Under the pieces are notes generated by a model. That model ran no database searches, had not been told where the DNA came from, and worked only from the letters and a program-made list of their open reading frames with translations. Position numbers and translations under genes: made by a program. A stretch of DNA of 64,000 nucleotides, from NCBI RefSeq assembly GCF_011300685.1, contig NZ_CP049864.1, positions 1,604,885 through 1,668,884 on the forward strand, in the 5' to 3' direction. The number at the start of each line of letters is the position of its first letter. Positions within the stretch are counted from its first letter, which is position 1. Below, one piece after another: positions 36,328-47,234 of the stretch. Source of the stretch: Lysobacter sp. HDW10. GTDB taxonomy: Bacteria; Pseudomonadota; Gammaproteobacteria; Xanthomonadales; Xanthomonadaceae.

Positions 36328-36356
36328 AAAAACGGCGCATTTGCGCCGTTTCTTTT
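36328..36356. terminator. Bidirectional terminator between orn and ppsA
   Basis: A nine-pair stem AAACGGCGC/GCGCCGTTT (36330-36338 with 36343-36351), with an A-run on the left and TCTTTT on the right, so it can stop transcription of both convergent genes. Confidence 0.9.
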
Positions 36357-36358
36357 GA

Positions 36359-38731
36359 TCAGCTCGCTTTGGATTTTGCGAGCTTTAACCACGTGTCAAC
36401 GACGGTATCCGGATTCAAGGACACCGATTCGATGCCTTCGTCCATGAGCCATTGCGCAAAGTCGGGGTGGTCACTCGGGCCTTGGCCGCAAATACCGACG
36501 TACTTCTGTTTGCGCTTCGCGGCGCTGATGGCCATCGTGAGCAATTTTTTCACGGCCGGATCTCGTTCGTCGAATAGCTCAGCGACAATCGATGAATCGC
36601 GATCAAGCCCCAATGTCAGCTGGGTCATGTCATTGGAGCCAATCGAGAAGCCATCAAAGATGTCGAGGAATTCGTCTGCCAACAAGGCATTCGACGGCAC
36701 CTCGCACATCATGATGACTTTGAGACCGTTCTCACCTTGCTTGAGTCCGTTTTTGGCGAGCACCTCGATGACCTTACGGCCTTCGTCCAAGGTGCGCACA
36801 AACGGAATCATCACCCAAAGGTTGTCTAGGCCCATGTCTTCACGGACGCGCTTGACGGCACGACATTCAAGTGCGAATGCATCGGTGAAGTTGGGCGAGA
36901 TATAACGGCTGGCACCACGGAAACCGATCATCGGGTTTTCTTCGTGCGGCTCATAACGCTTGCCACCGATTAGGTTGGCATATTCGTTTGATTTGAAGTC
37001 CGACAAACGCACGATCACGGGATTCGGTGCAACCGAAGCCGTGATGGTGGCGATGCCTTCGGCCAATCGATCGACATAGAACTCAACGGGCGAGGCGTAA
37101 CCCAGAATCTTGGCGTCGATCTTTTGCTTGGTATCCGCGTCTTGGCTGTCGTATTCAAGCAGTGCGCGCGGGTGAATGCCGATGTGGCTGGCAATGATCA
37201 TTTCCAAACGTGCAAGGCCGATACCTGCGTTCGGCAATTGACCGAAGTCGAAAGCGCGTTCCGGATTCGCGACATTCATCATGATCTTGAGCGGCGCAGG
37301 CGGCATGTTGCCGAGATCCGTGGTGGTGCGTTCGAACGGCAATTCGCCGGCGTAGATAAAGCCCGTATCACCTTCGGCGCAACTCACAGTGACGCTTTGG
37401 CCGTCTGCGATGGTGTCGAGTGCGTTGCCCGTGCCGACGACAGCCGGCACACCCAGTTCGCGCGCAATGATGGCCGCGTGACAGGTACGGCCACCGCGAT
37501 TGGTCACGATCGCAGCGGCGCGTTTCATCACGGGTTCCCAATCGGGGTCGGTCATATCAGCGACCAGAACGTCGCCTGGCTGCACGCGGTTCATGTCTTC
37601 AAGCGTGCGCACAACGCGCGCGACGCCACTGCCGATCTTTTGGCCGATGGCGCGACCGTCGCAGATGACTTCGCCGCGCTCGCCCAAGGCGTAGCGTTCC
37701 ATCTGCGTCGGCTTTGCCCGTGACTTCACGGTTTCGGGGCGTGCTTGCAGAATATAGAGCTTGCCGGTGTTGCCGTCTTTGCCCCATTCGATATCCATCG
37801 GGCGGCCGTAATGCTGTTCGATGACCAAGGCTTGTTTGGACAATTCTTGAACATCAGCATCCGTGATCGAAAAGGTTTGACGCAATTCGACCGGTGTGTC
37901 TTCAGTGCGCACGCGTTCGCCCGGCACGTCGGAATACACCATGCGCAATTGCTTGCTACCGATCGAGCGACGCAAGATGGCCGGCTTGCCTTGCTTCAAT
38001 GTGGGCTTGTATACGTAGAACTCGTCCGGATTGACTGCGCCTTGCACAACCATTTCGCCCAGGCCGTAGCTTGAAGTCACGAATACGACATCGCGGAAGC
38101 CGGACTCGGTGTCCAGAGTGAACAAAACGCCAGACGCGCCGATGTCCGAGCGCACCATTTGCTGGATGCCTGCAGACAAAAACACATCTTCGTGCGCAAA
38201 ACCGTGGTGCACGCGGTAGGCAATGGCGCGGTCGTTATAGAGCGAGGCGAAGACTTCCTTGACCTTGAGGACAACATCATCTGCGCCAGTGACATTCAAG
38301 AAAGTTTCTTGTTGGCCTGCAAACGATGCGTCGGGCAAATCTTCTGCAGTGGCCGAAGAGCGCACGGCAACCGCCATGTCGGTGCTGCCTGCTTCTGCGC
38401 ACATCTGTGCGTAAGCCTTACGGATGTCGGCATCCAAGTCGGCTTGCAGCGGCGCGTCAATCACCCAGCCGCGGATTTCAGCGCCGGCACGGGTGAGGGC
38501 AGGCACGTCTTCGACGTCCACTTCGGCGAGCTTGTCGTAGATACGCGCATGCAAATTGTTGTGCGCGATGAAGGCTTTGAATGCATCCGCCGTCGTCGCG
38601 AACCCGCCTGGAACGGACACGCCCAGATCGGCGAGTTGCCCGATCATTTCACCCAGAGAGGAATTTTTGCCACCGACTTGTGCGAGGTCGGACAGGCGAA
38701 GGTCTTTCAGCCAGAGGATGTTGGCGCTCAA
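36359..38731 (-). CDS. ppsA: Phosphoenolpyruvate synthase
   Basis: Makes PEP from pyruvate and ATP (with AMP and phosphate) for gluconeogenesis. It is 790 residues, near the usual length. In order: an N-terminal ATP-grasp-like domain (1-340), the phosphohistidine swivelling domain with [14 protein letters not shown] (His near 419), and a C-terminal TIM-barrel PEP-binding domain ([19 protein letters not shown]). It is divergent from ppsR with 70 bases between starts, and ppsR encodes its regulator. Confidence 0.96.
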   Translation of the reverse strand: MSANILWLKDLRLSDLAQVGGKNSSLGEMIGQLADLGVSVPGGFATTADAFKAFIAHNNLHARIYDKLAEVDVEDVPALTRAGAEIRGWVIDAPLQADLDADIRKAYAQMCAEAGSTDMAVAVRSSATAEDLPDASFAGQQETFLNVTGADDVVLKVKEVFASLYNDRAIAYRVHHGFAHEDVFLSAGIQQMVRSDIGASGVLFTLDTESGFRDVVFVTSSYGLGEMVVQGAVNPDEFYVYKPTLKQGKPAILRRSIGSKQLRMVYSDVPGERVRTEDTPVELRQTFSITDADVQELSKQALVIEQHYGRPMDIEWGKDGNTGKLYILQARPETVKSRAKPTQMERYALGERGEVICDGRAIGQKIGSGVARVVRTLEDMNRVQPGDVLVADMTDPDWEPVMKRAAAIVTNRGGRTCHAAIIARELGVPAVVGTGNALDTIADGQSVTVSCAEGDTGFIYAGELPFERTTTDLGNMPPAPLKIMMNVANPERAFDFGQLPNAGIGLARLEMIIASHIGIHPRALLEYDSQDADTKQKIDAKILGYASPVEFYVDRLAEGIATITASVAPNPVIVRLSDFKSNEYANLIGGKRYEPHEENPMIGFRGASRYISPNFTDAFALECRAVKRVREDMGLDNLWVMIPFVRTLDEGRKVIEVLAKNGLKQGENGLKVIMMCEVPSNALLADEFLDIFDGFSIGSNDMTQLTLGLDRDSSIVAELFDERDPAVKKLLTMAISAAKRKQKYVGICGQGPSDHPDFAQWLMDEGIESVSLNPDTVVDTWLKLAKSKAS

Positions 38732-38801
38732 GGCGTACTCCGTTTAAGGTTGGGGCTGCAGCAAGAGTTCGATATTTTAGCAGGCTCGCAAAGGGATCTT
38801 T

Positions 38802-39623
38802 ATGCCGACTGCACGACCCATCTTCTACGTCTCAGACGGTACCGGTATCACAGCGGAAACCATTGGGCACAGTTTATTGACCCAATTCACGGAAACCACG
38901 TTCAAAAGCGATCGTCTGCCTTTCATCGATACGGATGCCAAGGCGCATGAAGCAGCGCGGAATATTCGTGCGGCCGGCGAGGCGGCAGGGCAGCGGCCCG
39001 TGGTCGTCAGTTCTTGCGTGAATACGGATATCGCCGAAATCATTGCATCCAGCGGTGCGCTGGTGTTGGACATTTTTGAGCCGTTCATCGCGCCACTCGA
39101 GCGCGAATTAGGTAAAGCGCGCCAGCCGCGCGTTGGTAAAGCCCACGGCATCGTCAATTTCGATACCTATCACCAGCGCATCAATGCAATGAACTACGCA
39201 CTGACGCATGACGACGGTGTCCGCCTTGACTACAAGGATGCAGAAGTGATCTTGCTCGGTGTCTCGCGCGCCGGGAAGACGCCGACGTGTGTGTACTTGG
39301 CCTTGCACCATGGCGTCCGCGCGGCGAACTATCCGCTCACAGAAGAAGATTTGGAAACGGATCGTTTGCCGGCGAAACTGCGGCCGTTCAAGGACAAGAT
39401 TTTCGGGCTCACCATTGATCCGGAGCGCCTGCATCAAATTCGCCAAGAACGACGGCCCAATTCAAAGTATTCGTCGCTTGACACGTGCAAGAAAGAAATC
39501 GCTGCCGCAGATGTGATTTTCCGCACTGAAAGCATTCCTGTCTTATCGACTACGCATGCGTCGATTGAAGAAATTTCAAGCCGTGTGTTGGAATCACTGG
39601 GTATCAATCGCGAGATGTACTGA
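38802..39623 (+). CDS. ppsR: PEP synthase regulatory protein PpsR
   Basis: Bifunctional kinase and pyrophosphorylase (DUF299) that inactivates PEP synthase by ADP-dependent phosphorylation of a threonine and reactivates it with phosphate. It is 273 residues: a [20 protein letters not shown]-terminus, then the P-loop [15 protein letters not shown] (about 153-167), as in the family. Divergent from ppsA, its target. Confidence 0.94.
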   Translation: MPTARPIFYVSDGTGITAETIGHSLLTQFTETTFKSDRLPFIDTDAKAHEAARNIRAAGEAAGQRPVVVSSCVNTDIAEIIASSGALVLDIFEPFIAPLERELGKARQPRVGKAHGIVNFDTYHQRINAMNYALTHDDGVRLDYKDAEVILLGVSRAGKTPTCVYLALHHGVRAANYPLTEEDLETDRLPAKLRPFKDKIFGLTIDPERLHQIRQERRPNSKYSSLDTCKKEIAAADVIFRTESIPVLSTTHASIEEISSRVLESLGINREMY

Positions 39624-39665
39624 AGGGCTTGTTGAACGCAGCGCTTTCGCCTATATATCGATGCA

Positions 39666-40151
39666 ATGACGAAGATTCTTGACCGCACCGATCAATGGGC
39701 TCGACTCAGCAGCTTTCGTTGGCTGATGGGCTTGTATGCCGAGAATCACGTCAAGCTCGAAAGATTCTTTGCGCCGTGCCAGCGCGCGACCGGCACATAT
39801 TTTTCGCAAGGCGCTGATGGCCTGATCTTGCGTGCCGATGTGCTTGAACAGCATCGTTTTACCACCGAGATGCGCTTGACCTATACGGTTGAAGATCCTG
39901 AAACCGGCACTCTGGATCCTTCCGCATTTATCCGCGCCTATCGTGATGCGAAGCAGGTGGAAGCCACGCACTGCCGAGCGGGGCGCAATTGGCAGGACGC
40001 GATTGGCATGTTTCCGCCACCTGAGAAAATGATTGACCATCGCCTGCGAATGAACATCTTTCTAGGTAAATGGCTGGACTATTTGGGTTCGCAGGGTCAT
40101 GCTGCAGAGACCTTCGATGCGAGCCCTGTGCACGAGGCCTCAAACGTCTGA
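39666..40151 (+). CDS. DUF1249 protein (YqiB-like)
   Basis: 161 residues with the DUF1249 features: WLMGLYAENHVKLERFF near the N-terminus, LRADVLEQHRFTTEMRLTYT, then DAKQVEATHCRAG. E. coli YqiB is in the same family; its function is not known. It starts 42 bases after ppsR and may be cotranscribed. Confidence 0.82.
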   Translation: MTKILDRTDQWARLSSFRWLMGLYAENHVKLERFFAPCQRATGTYFSQGADGLILRADVLEQHRFTTEMRLTYTVEDPETGTLDPSAFIRAYRDAKQVEATHCRAGRNWQDAIGMFPPPEKMIDHRLRMNIFLGKWLDYLGSQGHAAETFDASPVHEASNV

Positions 40152-40205
40152 AAAAAACGCTTGACGACATTTAAAGACCTCGGTATTCTTTCGTGCTTCC
40201 CATCC

Positions 40206-40281
40206 GGGGCCATAGCTCAGCTGGGAGAGCGCCTGCATGGCATGCAGGAGGTCGGCGGTTCGATCCCGCCTGGCTCCACCA
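40206..40281 (+). tRNA. tRNA-Ala (anticodon GGC)
   Basis: 76 bases with encoded CCA: acceptor GGGGCCA/TGGCTCC with a wobble pair, anticodon stem CCTGC/GCAGG around ATGGCAT (anticodon GGC), T-loop GTTCGATCC. It is followed 82 bases on by tRNA-Glu, probably one transcript. Confidence 0.96.
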
Positions 40282-40363
40282 AGTTTCAAATTGCTTCAGA
40301 TTCACCGTTTCAAGGTTTGCGTTTAGGCCCGCGAACTGGCTGTACAACCTAAAGCTGTATCTG

Positions 40364-40440
40364 CGTCCCCATCGTCTAGAGGCCTAGGACATCACCCTTT
40401 CACGGTGGCGACCGGGGTTCGAATCCCCGTGGGGACGCCA
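40364..40440 (+). tRNA. tRNA-Glu (anticodon TTC)
   Basis: 77 bases with encoded CCA: acceptor GTCCCCA/TGGGGAC, anticodon loop CTTTCAC (anticodon TTC) in a CACC/GGTG stem, T-loop GTTCGAATC. A strong terminator follows 7 bases later. Confidence 0.96.
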
Positions 40441-40447
40441 CTATTCC

Positions 40448-40479
40448 AAAAAGACCTGCCGAAAGGCGGGTCTTTTTTT
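40448..40479 (+). terminator. Rho-independent terminator after tRNA-Ala/tRNA-Glu
   Basis: An eleven-pair stem (40448-40460 region with 40465-40475) with loop GAAA and a run of seven T (40473-40479). Confidence 0.92.
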
Positions 40480-40551
40480 ATGCATAAAAACTATGTTCGG
40501 GATTCAGGCGGAATCATTCACAATAGGCCTAAGCGAACGATGGAGTTGGGA

Positions 40552-41454
40552 ATGCGCAAGACACTGAGGCTCATCCTCATTGCCGGGGCCTTGATGGCCA
40601 CAACCGTGTATGCGGCGGACAAAACGCTCAAGACCGAACGTGAGAAGTTCAGCTATATGGTGGGTATGGATGTCGGAAAGTCGATTGCACCCGTTGCGCA
40701 AGATGTTGAACCTGCCGCCCTTGAGAAAGCCATTCGAAATGCGCTGGCCGGGAACAAACCCCTGGTGTCTGGCCCTGCGGCAACGCGCGGTGCGGAAGTC
40801 ATGAAGGCACGCGTCGCGAGCCGGAAGCAAGGTAAAACCGTGGGTGCATTGCCGAAGGATGTCACCAAGCAAACGATTTCGTATTTGGTCGGGCACGCGG
40901 TCGGAATGCCGTTGGCGGAAATGAAAGCGGATTTCGATGTACCGCCCATGATGCAGGGTGCGCTCGATCGTATGACCGGTGGCAAGACCCAGCTCAGTGA
41001 TGATCAGGCGGCCGCACTACGCAATGCTTACATCCGCAAAAACGTGGATGAGACGGTGCGTGCCAATGCTGAATTCAAACGTGCCAATGAGGCGTTCTTG
41101 GTCAAGAACAAGACCGAAGACGGCATTGTCGTAACGTCCAGCGGTCTGCAATACAAAGTGTTGAAGCAGGGTGCGGGCGCCGCACCATTGCGCACTTCCA
41201 CGGTGCGCGTCGCGTACGAAGGTCGATTGATCGACGGCACCGTCTTTGACGGCTCTAAAGGCACACCCGCTGAATTCCCATTGAACCGGGTGATCCAAGG
41301 TTGGACGGAAGGCCTGCAACTCATGAAACCGGGTGCAAAGTACCGTTTCTACATCCCGTCTTATCTCGGCTATGGCGAAAAAGGCGGGGCGCCAACGATT
41401 CCTCCGAACGCCACCCTCATTTTCGATGTCGAACTGATGAGCGTCATTCGATAA
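40552..41454 (+). CDS. Periplasmic FKBP-type peptidyl-prolyl isomerase
   Basis: 300 residues from the ATG at 40552 with GGAG upstream. It has a Sec signal [21 protein letters not shown] cleaved before ADK, then an FKBP N-terminal helical dimerisation domain ([19 protein letters not shown]) and a C-terminal FKBP domain ([24 protein letters not shown], then [16 protein letters not shown]). It catalyses proline cis-trans isomerisation and chaperones envelope proteins. A second FKBP gene follows after 70 bases with the same layout. Longer upstream starts would precede the signal and are rejected. Confidence 0.94.
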   Translation: MRKTLRLILIAGALMATTVYAADKTLKTEREKFSYMVGMDVGKSIAPVAQDVEPAALEKAIRNALAGNKPLVSGPAATRGAEVMKARVASRKQGKTVGALPKDVTKQTISYLVGHAVGMPLAEMKADFDVPPMMQGALDRMTGGKTQLSDDQAAALRNAYIRKNVDETVRANAEFKRANEAFLVKNKTEDGIVVTSSGLQYKVLKQGAGAAPLRTSTVRVAYEGRLIDGTVFDGSKGTPAEFPLNRVIQGWTEGLQLMKPGAKYRFYIPSYLGYGEKGGAPTIPPNATLIFDVELMSVIR

Positions 41455-41524
41455 AACCACACGATCACTGGATAATATCCCTCAAGCCGGCGTACTTCCG
41501 GTTCCACAACAGGAGCAACAAACG

Positions 41525-42325
41525 ATGTCGATTCGCAAAGTCGCCTTGCCAGTATTGGCAGCCGCAACGGTGGCCTTGATGGGGTGTAACAACCCTGCCG
41601 GAGCCGGTAAAAAAGAAGACGCTAAGACGGGTGCCGCCGCCGATGCGAAAGATGCCAGCAAGCTCGACATTCCGGGTCTCAAAACCGAACGTGAGCAAGT
41701 GAGCTACATGGTCGGTTTGGACATGGGTCGCACCTTGAAGCCTGCTAAAGACGACATCGATTTGGACGTGATGTTGAAAGGCATCAAGGATGAATTGGCC
41801 GAAGGCAAGAAGCTGATGGATGACAAGCAAGCGGATGCCGTGCGCGAAGCATTCGGTCAAAAGATGCAGGCGAAGCAAATTGCCGCCATGCTTGCCGACC
41901 AAAAGAAGAATGCGGAAGCGGGCACCAAGTTCTTGGCTGAGAATGCTAAGAAAGCCGGCGTCAAGACGACCCCGTCGGGTCTTCAGTATCAAGTGATTAC
42001 CGAAGGTACCGGCCCGAAGCCGAAAGCCACCGACTTTGTGAAGGTGCACTACCGCGGTACCTTGCTAGATGGCAAAGAATTCGATAGCTCTTATTCGCGT
42101 AATGAACCCACCATGTTCCCGTTGAATCGCGTGATTCCGGGCTGGTCGGAAGGTGTTCAACTGATGCCTGTCGGCAGTAAGTACAAGTTCTGGATTCCGT
42201 CTGAACTTGCTTATGGCGAACAAGGCACGCCGGGTGGTCCGATTCCGCCGAACGCCATGCTGACCTTCGAGCTCGAATTGCTGAGCATCGAGAAAGCACC
42301 GCAAATGCCTAAGGGCGCGAAGTAA
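41525..42325 (+). CDS. FKBP-type isomerase lipoprotein
   Basis: 266 residues. It has a lipoprotein signal MSIRKVALPVLAAATVALMGC (lipobox LMG|C), then an acidic, Lys/Asp/Ala-rich tether, an FKBP N-terminal helical domain (LKTEREQVSYMVGLDMGRT) and an FKBP core (LDGKEFDSSYSRNEPTMFPLN, then PGGPIPPNAMLTF). It parallels the preceding gene but is lipid-anchored, so the pair may be a tandem duplication with different locations. GGAGC lies upstream. Confidence 0.94.
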   Translation: MSIRKVALPVLAAATVALMGCNNPAGAGKKEDAKTGAAADAKDASKLDIPGLKTEREQVSYMVGLDMGRTLKPAKDDIDLDVMLKGIKDELAEGKKLMDDKQADAVREAFGQKMQAKQIAAMLADQKKNAEAGTKFLAENAKKAGVKTTPSGLQYQVITEGTGPKPKATDFVKVHYRGTLLDGKEFDSSYSRNEPTMFPLNRVIPGWSEGVQLMPVGSKYKFWIPSELAYGEQGTPGGPIPPNAMLTFELELLSIEKAPQMPKGAK

Positions 42326-42336
42326 TTGAACGATGT

Positions 42337-42362
42337 TGCAACGGCCCTGCGGGGCCGTTGCA
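42337..42362. other. GC-rich hairpin between the FKBP gene and ugd
   Basis: A perfect eleven-pair stem (42337-42347 with 42352-42362, loop TGCG) lies 12 bases after the FKBP stop. No T-run follows, so a simple Rho-independent terminator is doubtful; it could protect the mRNA 3' end or separate two transcription units. Confidence 0.55.
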
Positions 42363-42381
42363 CTGAAAGGATGCTGCACGA

Positions 42382-43734
42382 ATGAAAGTGGTTATTTTCG
42401 GAACCGGCTATGTAGGACTCGTCACCGGTACATGTCTTGCCGAGGTCGGGCACACCGTCACCTGTGTCGACATCGACGTGGCCAAAGTCGACGGTCTGAA
42501 TCATGGTGTCATTCCGATTTTCGAACCGGGTTTGTCACCGATGGTGAAAGAAAACCATGCCTCGGGACGACTGAATTTCACCACGGATGCCGTTGCGGCG
42601 ATTCAATCTTGCGATGTCATTTTTATTGCGGTCGGCACGCCACCTGACGAAGACGGTAGTGCAGATCTCAAATATGTGTTGAAGGTGGCGCGCACGATCG
42701 GCGAGCACATCCATCGCCCGGTCATCGTCGTCAACAAATCGACCGTGCCTGTGGGCACAGCAGACAAAGTGCGCGCGGAAATTGAGCGCGCACTCGAAGC
42801 CCGCGGCGCGACCGTCAAGTTTGACGTCGTGTCCAACCCCGAATTCTTGAAAGAAGGCGACGCAGTTAAAGATTGCATGCGACCTGACCGCATCGTGATT
42901 GGTGCAGACAACGAAGATGCCGTGCTTGTGATGCGCCGTATTTATGCGCCTTTTAATCGCAATCACGATCGCATGGTCACGATGGATATTCGCTCTGCAG
43001 AGCTGACGAAGTACGCCGCGAATGCCATGCTCGCGACCAAGATCAGTTTCATGAATGAGATCGCCAACATCGCGGAACGGGTGGGTGCGGATATTGAGCA
43101 CGTGCGCAAAGGCATTGGTTCGGATCCGCGTATCGGCTGGCACTTCATTTATCCAGGCGCCGGCTACGGCGGTTCGTGCTTCCCGAAAGATGTGCAAGCC
43201 CTTGAGCGCACGGCAAAACAGGTCGGTTATCGCGCTGAGCTGCTCGGTGCCGTCGAGTCAGTCAATGACCGTCAGAAGTCGCATGTCTTTGAATTGATGG
43301 TGCGTCACTATGGCAGTGTGGAAGCCTTGCGCGGCAAGTCGATCGCACTTTGGGGACTGGCATTCAAGCCCAACACCGACGACATGCGCGAGGCGTCTAG
43401 CCGCCGTTTGATCGCCTTGCTGCTGGAAGCCGGCGCAACGGTGCGTGCCTACGACCCGGAAGCTGCCCATGAAGCAAAACGCATCTTCGGCGAAACAGCC
43501 GGTTTGGAGATTGTTGCGCGCGCGAGTGATGCAGTGGCGCACGCCGATGCCTTGGTGATCGTGACGGAATGGAAGCAATTCCGTAGCCCGGACTTCAACG
43601 CGCTGGGCCATGCATTGGCCGACCGCGTCATTTTTGACGGCCGTAATTTGTATGAGCCCGCAGAAGTGGAAGGCCATGGTTTGGCCTACTGGGCCATTGG
43701 TCGGGGTCGTTCGACCCGAACTGAGCACGTATGA
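42382..43734 (+). CDS. ugd: UDP-glucose 6-dehydrogenase
   Basis: Oxidises UDP-glucose to UDP-glucuronate for surface polysaccharide. It is 450 residues: an N-terminal Rossmann fold with [11 protein letters not shown] (about 4-14), a central domain with the catalytic cysteine in [13 protein letters not shown] (about 256-268), and a C-terminal UDP-binding domain. The stop overlaps the slyX start by four bases (ATGA). GGATG sits upstream of the start. Confidence 0.95.
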   Translation: MKVVIFGTGYVGLVTGTCLAEVGHTVTCVDIDVAKVDGLNHGVIPIFEPGLSPMVKENHASGRLNFTTDAVAAIQSCDVIFIAVGTPPDEDGSADLKYVLKVARTIGEHIHRPVIVVNKSTVPVGTADKVRAEIERALEARGATVKFDVVSNPEFLKEGDAVKDCMRPDRIVIGADNEDAVLVMRRIYAPFNRNHDRMVTMDIRSAELTKYAANAMLATKISFMNEIANIAERVGADIEHVRKGIGSDPRIGWHFIYPGAGYGGSCFPKDVQALERTAKQVGYRAELLGAVESVNDRQKSHVFELMVRHYGSVEALRGKSIALWGLAFKPNTDDMREASSRRLIALLLEAGATVRAYDPEAAHEAKRIFGETAGLEIVARASDAVAHADALVIVTEWKQFRSPDFNALGHALADRVIFDGRNLYEPAEVEGHGLAYWAIGRGRSTRTEHV

Positions 43735-43943
43735 ACATTGAAGAACGATTGGTTGAACTGGAATCGCGTATCGCGTTTCAAGACGACACGATTCAAGCAT
43801 TGAATGACGCATTGGCCGATGCGCAGATGGCATTGAGCAAACAACAGTTGGTGTTGAAGCGCATCGTTGAAGAACTGAAATCTGCGCGCGGTGCCGGTGT
43901 CACCATTGACGCGGCAGACGAGCCCCCACCTCCGCATTACTGA
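43731..43943 (+). CDS. slyX: SlyX-like coiled-coil protein
   Basis: 70 residues, one continuous coiled coil with heptad leucines/isoleucines ([20 protein letters not shown], then [11 protein letters not shown]), ending PPPPHY as typical of SlyX proteins. Its function is not firmly known. Overlaps ugd at the start and ends 5 bases before the DUF2058 gene. Confidence 0.9.
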   Translation: MNIEERLVELESRIAFQDDTIQALNDALADAQMALSKQQLVLKRIVEELKSARGAGVTIDAADEPPPPHY

Positions 43944-43948
43944 GCCTC

Positions 43949-44536
43949 ATGACTGACTCATTACGTGATCAATTGATGGGTTTGGGATTCAAGCAATCCA
44001 GCCCTGAGAAAAAACCCGCCCCCAAACATGTGCAAGGCAAGCGGCCTGCACCGCACAAGCGTGGCCCGAAGAAACCTTCGGGCAAGCCCGCAGTCGAGGC
44101 CGCGAATTCGGGCGGCTTCGATCTTGCGCGCGCCTATGCTGCGCGCAATGCCCAAGAGCAACGCGAACGCGCGGAAGCCGAGCGCTTGGCACAAGAACAA
44201 GCGCGCCTAAAGCGTGAAGCGCGCGCAAAGCTGACCGAGTACTTGGCGGGCAAAGTGCTGAATGATGAGAAGGCGGATATCGCCCGTCATTTTGAATATG
44301 GCGGCAAGATCAAACGCATCTATGTCACCGAAGCGCAGCTCAAAGCACTCAATGCCGGTGAGCTGGGCGTGGTGCAGCAGAGTGGCCGCTATCTACTGGT
44401 CACGGCCGACACGTTGCTGGAGGCCGAGCGGATTTTTGCGCAGGCGGTAGCACTTAAGGTCGATCCCAACGCGCCCGCACAAGACGATCCCTATAGCGAT
44501 CCGCTCTACCAAGTCCCAGACGACTTGGTTTGGTAA
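43949..44536 (+). CDS. DUF2058 protein
   Basis: 195 residues. A basic, Pro/Lys-rich N-terminal tail (about 10-60) with SLRDQLMGLGFKQSSPEKKP is followed by a charged helical coiled-coil stretch (ERAEAERLAQEQARLKREAR) and a small C-terminal beta domain (NDEKADIARHFEYGGKIKRIYVT). It fits the DUF2058 family by layout; the basic tail suggests nucleic-acid or ribosome contact, which is inference. The TAA stop forms one arm of a hairpin shared with the convergent metH stop. Confidence 0.82.
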   Translation: MTDSLRDQLMGLGFKQSSPEKKPAPKHVQGKRPAPHKRGPKKPSGKPAVEAANSGGFDLARAYAARNAQEQRERAEAERLAQEQARLKREARAKLTEYLAGKVLNDEKADIARHFEYGGKIKRIYVTEAQLKALNAGELGVVQQSGRYLLVTADTLLEAERIFAQAVALKVDPNAPAQDDPYSDPLYQVPDDLVW

Positions 44537-44558
44537 GCGCGCTGTTGCAGCGCGCTTA
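44534..44558. terminator. Shared hairpin formed by two convergent stop codons
   Basis: An eleven-pair perfect stem: 44534-44544 with 44548-44558, loop TTG. Its first three bases are the DUF2058 stop (TAA) and its last three the metH C-terminal-part stop read on the other strand. There is no T-run, so strength as a terminator is uncertain. Confidence 0.65.
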
Positions 44559-47234
44559 TTCAGGGTCGTAATCGAGATTCGCAGCAAGCCAGCGTTCGGC
44601 CTGCAAAAGGCTGATGCCCTTTCTACGCGCGTAGTCTTCGGCCTGCGTTTTCGAGACGCGACCCAGCACGAAGTACTGCGAATTCGGATGGCTGAAGTAC
44701 CAGCCAGAGACGGCCGCAGCCGGCATCATTGCGAAATTCTCGGTCAACGTCATGCCTGTGTTTGCTTCAACTGACAGCAACTCGAACAAGGTGCTCTTTT
44801 CGCTGTGCTCAGGGCAGGCGGGGTAACCCGGCGCGGGTCGAATGCCTTGATACTTTTCGCCAATCAGCGCCTCTGCATCCAAAGCTTCATCTGCTGCGTA
44901 GCCCCAGAACTCTTTGCGGACACGCTGATGCAGTCTTTCCGCCAAGGTCTCGGCCAAACGATCTGCCAATGACTTGAGCAAGATCGCGTTGTAGTCGTCG
45001 TGGTCGGCTTCAAACTTTTTGATATGCGGTTCAATACCGAGCCCTGCGGTGCATGCAAAAGCGCCCACCCAGTCTTGTTTGCCTGATTCGACGGATGCGA
45101 TGAAATCTGCCAAGCAGAAGTCAGGGCGCTCGACGGGCTTGTCGACTTGCTGTCGCAGGAAGTGCAGCGTGGTTTTGTTTTCCAGCACGACGTCGTCGCC
45201 GACGGAATTCGCAGGGAATAGACCGATCACCGCATTGGCGGAGATCCACTTTTCTTTGATGATCCGCGCGAGCATGGCTTTGGCATCGTTGAAAAGCTCA
45301 CGTGCTTGCGTGCCAACGATCTCGTCATCGAGGATATCGGGGAATCTGCCGGCGAGCTCCCAAGCGTTGAAGAACGGGCCCCAGTCAATCAACTCAACCA
45401 GTTCTTCCAACGGGTAGTCCTTGAACACCGTGATGCCCGGTTTCACTGGCGTCGGCGGCGTGTACGTCTCCCAATCGCCATTGAACTTCTGTGCGCGCGC
45501 CTTTTCGAGCGAGACCAAGCGTTTGGCATCGCCGCGGTTCTTATGACGTTTGCGAATTTCAGCGTAGTCGGCATCGTTCGCTGCCATGAACGGCTGGCGT
45601 AGGTCGGGTGAGATCAACGACTGCGCAACGTTCACGGCACGCGAGGCGTCCTTCACCCACACCGTGGGGGATTTGTAATGCGGATCAATCTTCAATGCGG
45701 TGTGCGCACGCGACGTCGTCGCACCGCCGATCAACAGCGGCACAGTGAATGCCTGTCGTTCCATTTCTCGGGCGACGTGACTCATTTCTTCCAGCGAAGG
45801 CGTGATCAAGCCAGAGAGGCCAATCAGATCGGCATTTTCTTCGCGTGCGCGATCTAGGATTGTTTGCGCGGGCACCATGACGCCCAGGTCAATGACGTCG
45901 AAGTTGTTACAGGCCAGGACCACGCCGACGATGTTCTTGCCGATATCGTGCACGTCGCCTTTGACAGTGGCCATGACAATTTTGCCGTTGGACTTGCCGA
46001 CGTCACCGGTCTTGAGCTTCTCGGCTTCGATAAAGGGCAGTAGATGGGCCACTGCTTTCTTCATGACACGTGCAGATTTGACCACCTGCGGCAAAAACAT
46101 TTTGCCCGCGCCAAACAAATCGCCGACGACATTCATGCCGTCCATCAGTGGTCCTTCGATGACGTCTAGCGGACGTACAGCTTGCAGACGCGCCTCTTCG
46201 GTGTCGAGCTCCACGTACTGATCAATGCCGTGCACCAATGCGTGGCTCAAGCGTGCGGCGACGGGCTTCTCGCGCCAACCGAGATCTTCAACTTTCTTTT
46301 CGCCCTTCTTCCCTTTGAATTTGTCTGCGATATCGAGCAGTCTTTCGGTGGCATCCGCGCGGCGATTCAGCACGACGTCTTCCACGCGCGTGCGCAATTC
46401 GGCATCCAAATCGTCATAAAGGGGTAGGGCACCCGCATTGACGATGCCCATATCCATGCCTGCTCGGATGGCGTGGTAGAGGAACACCACGTGAATCGCT
46501 TGGCGCACGGCTTCGTTGCCGCGGAATGAGAAGGAGACGTTCGAAACGCCGCCCGAGATATGCGTCAACGGGAAACGGCGACGCAGCTCGCGCGCTGCTT
46601 CAATGAAATCGACGGCGTAGTTGTTGTGTTCTTCGATGCCCGTTGCGATGGCAAAGCAGTTTGGATCGAAGATGATGTCTTCAGGCGGGAAACCGATCTC
46701 TTCTGTCAGCAGTGTGTAAGCCCGCGTCGAAATTTCGATCTTGCGTTCTGCAGTATCTGCTTGCCCAACTTCGTCAAATGCCATGACCACAACCGCTGCG
46801 CCATAACGACGAACCAGGCGCGCTTGTCGTAAGAACTCTGCTTCGCCTTCCTTCATCGAAATGGAATTGACGATGCCCTTGCCTTGCAGGCACTTCAAAC
46901 CGGCTTCAATGACACTCCATTTCGAGGAGTCAACCATCACCGGAATGCGTGCGATATCGGGTTCGGCGGCAATGAGATTTAAAAACTCAACCATGGCTTT
47001 CTCGGAATCGAGCAAGCCTTCGTCCATGTTCACGTCGATGATTTGCGCGCCGTTTTCCACCTGTTGGCGCGCGACCGTGACCGCTTCATCGAGGCGGCCT
47101 TCCAAGATCAGCTTCTTGAACTGCGCACTTCCCGTGACATTGGTGCGTTCACCGACGTTGATGAAATTCAACGTAGGCGTAATGACCAAAGGCTCGAGGC
47201 CGGACAGTCGGGTTTGACGTGCGAGCGTGCTCAC
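44556..47234 (-). CDS. metH: Methionine synthase, C-terminal part (folate, B12 and reactivation domains)
   Basis: Second half of a split cobalamin-dependent methionine synthase, 892 residues. In order: the pterin-binding methyltetrahydrofolate domain ([11 protein letters not shown] at about 29-39), the cobalamin cap (about 330-405), the B12-binding domain with DVHDIG at 427-432 (His429 as lower ligand), and the C-terminal SAM-dependent reactivation domain with [15 protein letters not shown]. It starts with GTG at 47234 overlapping the TGA of the first half (GTGA). It supplies methyl transfer; the other half binds homocysteine. An upstream extension on this strand is non-coding, being opposite the first half's frame. 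Confidence 0.95.
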   Translation of the reverse strand: MSTLARQTRLSGLEPLVITPTLNFINVGERTNVTGSAQFKKLILEGRLDEAVTVARQQVENGAQIIDVNMDEGLLDSEKAMVEFLNLIAAEPDIARIPVMVDSSKWSVIEAGLKCLQGKGIVNSISMKEGEAEFLRQARLVRRYGAAVVVMAFDEVGQADTAERKIEISTRAYTLLTEEIGFPPEDIIFDPNCFAIATGIEEHNNYAVDFIEAARELRRRFPLTHISGGVSNVSFSFRGNEAVRQAIHVVFLYHAIRAGMDMGIVNAGALPLYDDLDAELRTRVEDVVLNRRADATERLLDIADKFKGKKGEKKVEDLGWREKPVAARLSHALVHGIDQYVELDTEEARLQAVRPLDVIEGPLMDGMNVVGDLFGAGKMFLPQVVKSARVMKKAVAHLLPFIEAEKLKTGDVGKSNGKIVMATVKGDVHDIGKNIVGVVLACNNFDVIDLGVMVPAQTILDRAREENADLIGLSGLITPSLEEMSHVAREMERQAFTVPLLIGGATTSRAHTALKIDPHYKSPTVWVKDASRAVNVAQSLISPDLRQPFMAANDADYAEIRKRHKNRGDAKRLVSLEKARAQKFNGDWETYTPPTPVKPGITVFKDYPLEELVELIDWGPFFNAWELAGRFPDILDDEIVGTQARELFNDAKAMLARIIKEKWISANAVIGLFPANSVGDDVVLENKTTLHFLRQQVDKPVERPDFCLADFIASVESGKQDWVGAFACTAGLGIEPHIKKFEADHDDYNAILLKSLADRLAETLAERLHQRVRKEFWGYAADEALDAEALIGEKYQGIRPAPGYPACPEHSEKSTLFELLSVEANTGMTLTENFAMMPAAAVSGWYFSHPNSQYFVLGRVSKTQAEDYARRKGISLLQAERWLAANLDYDPE

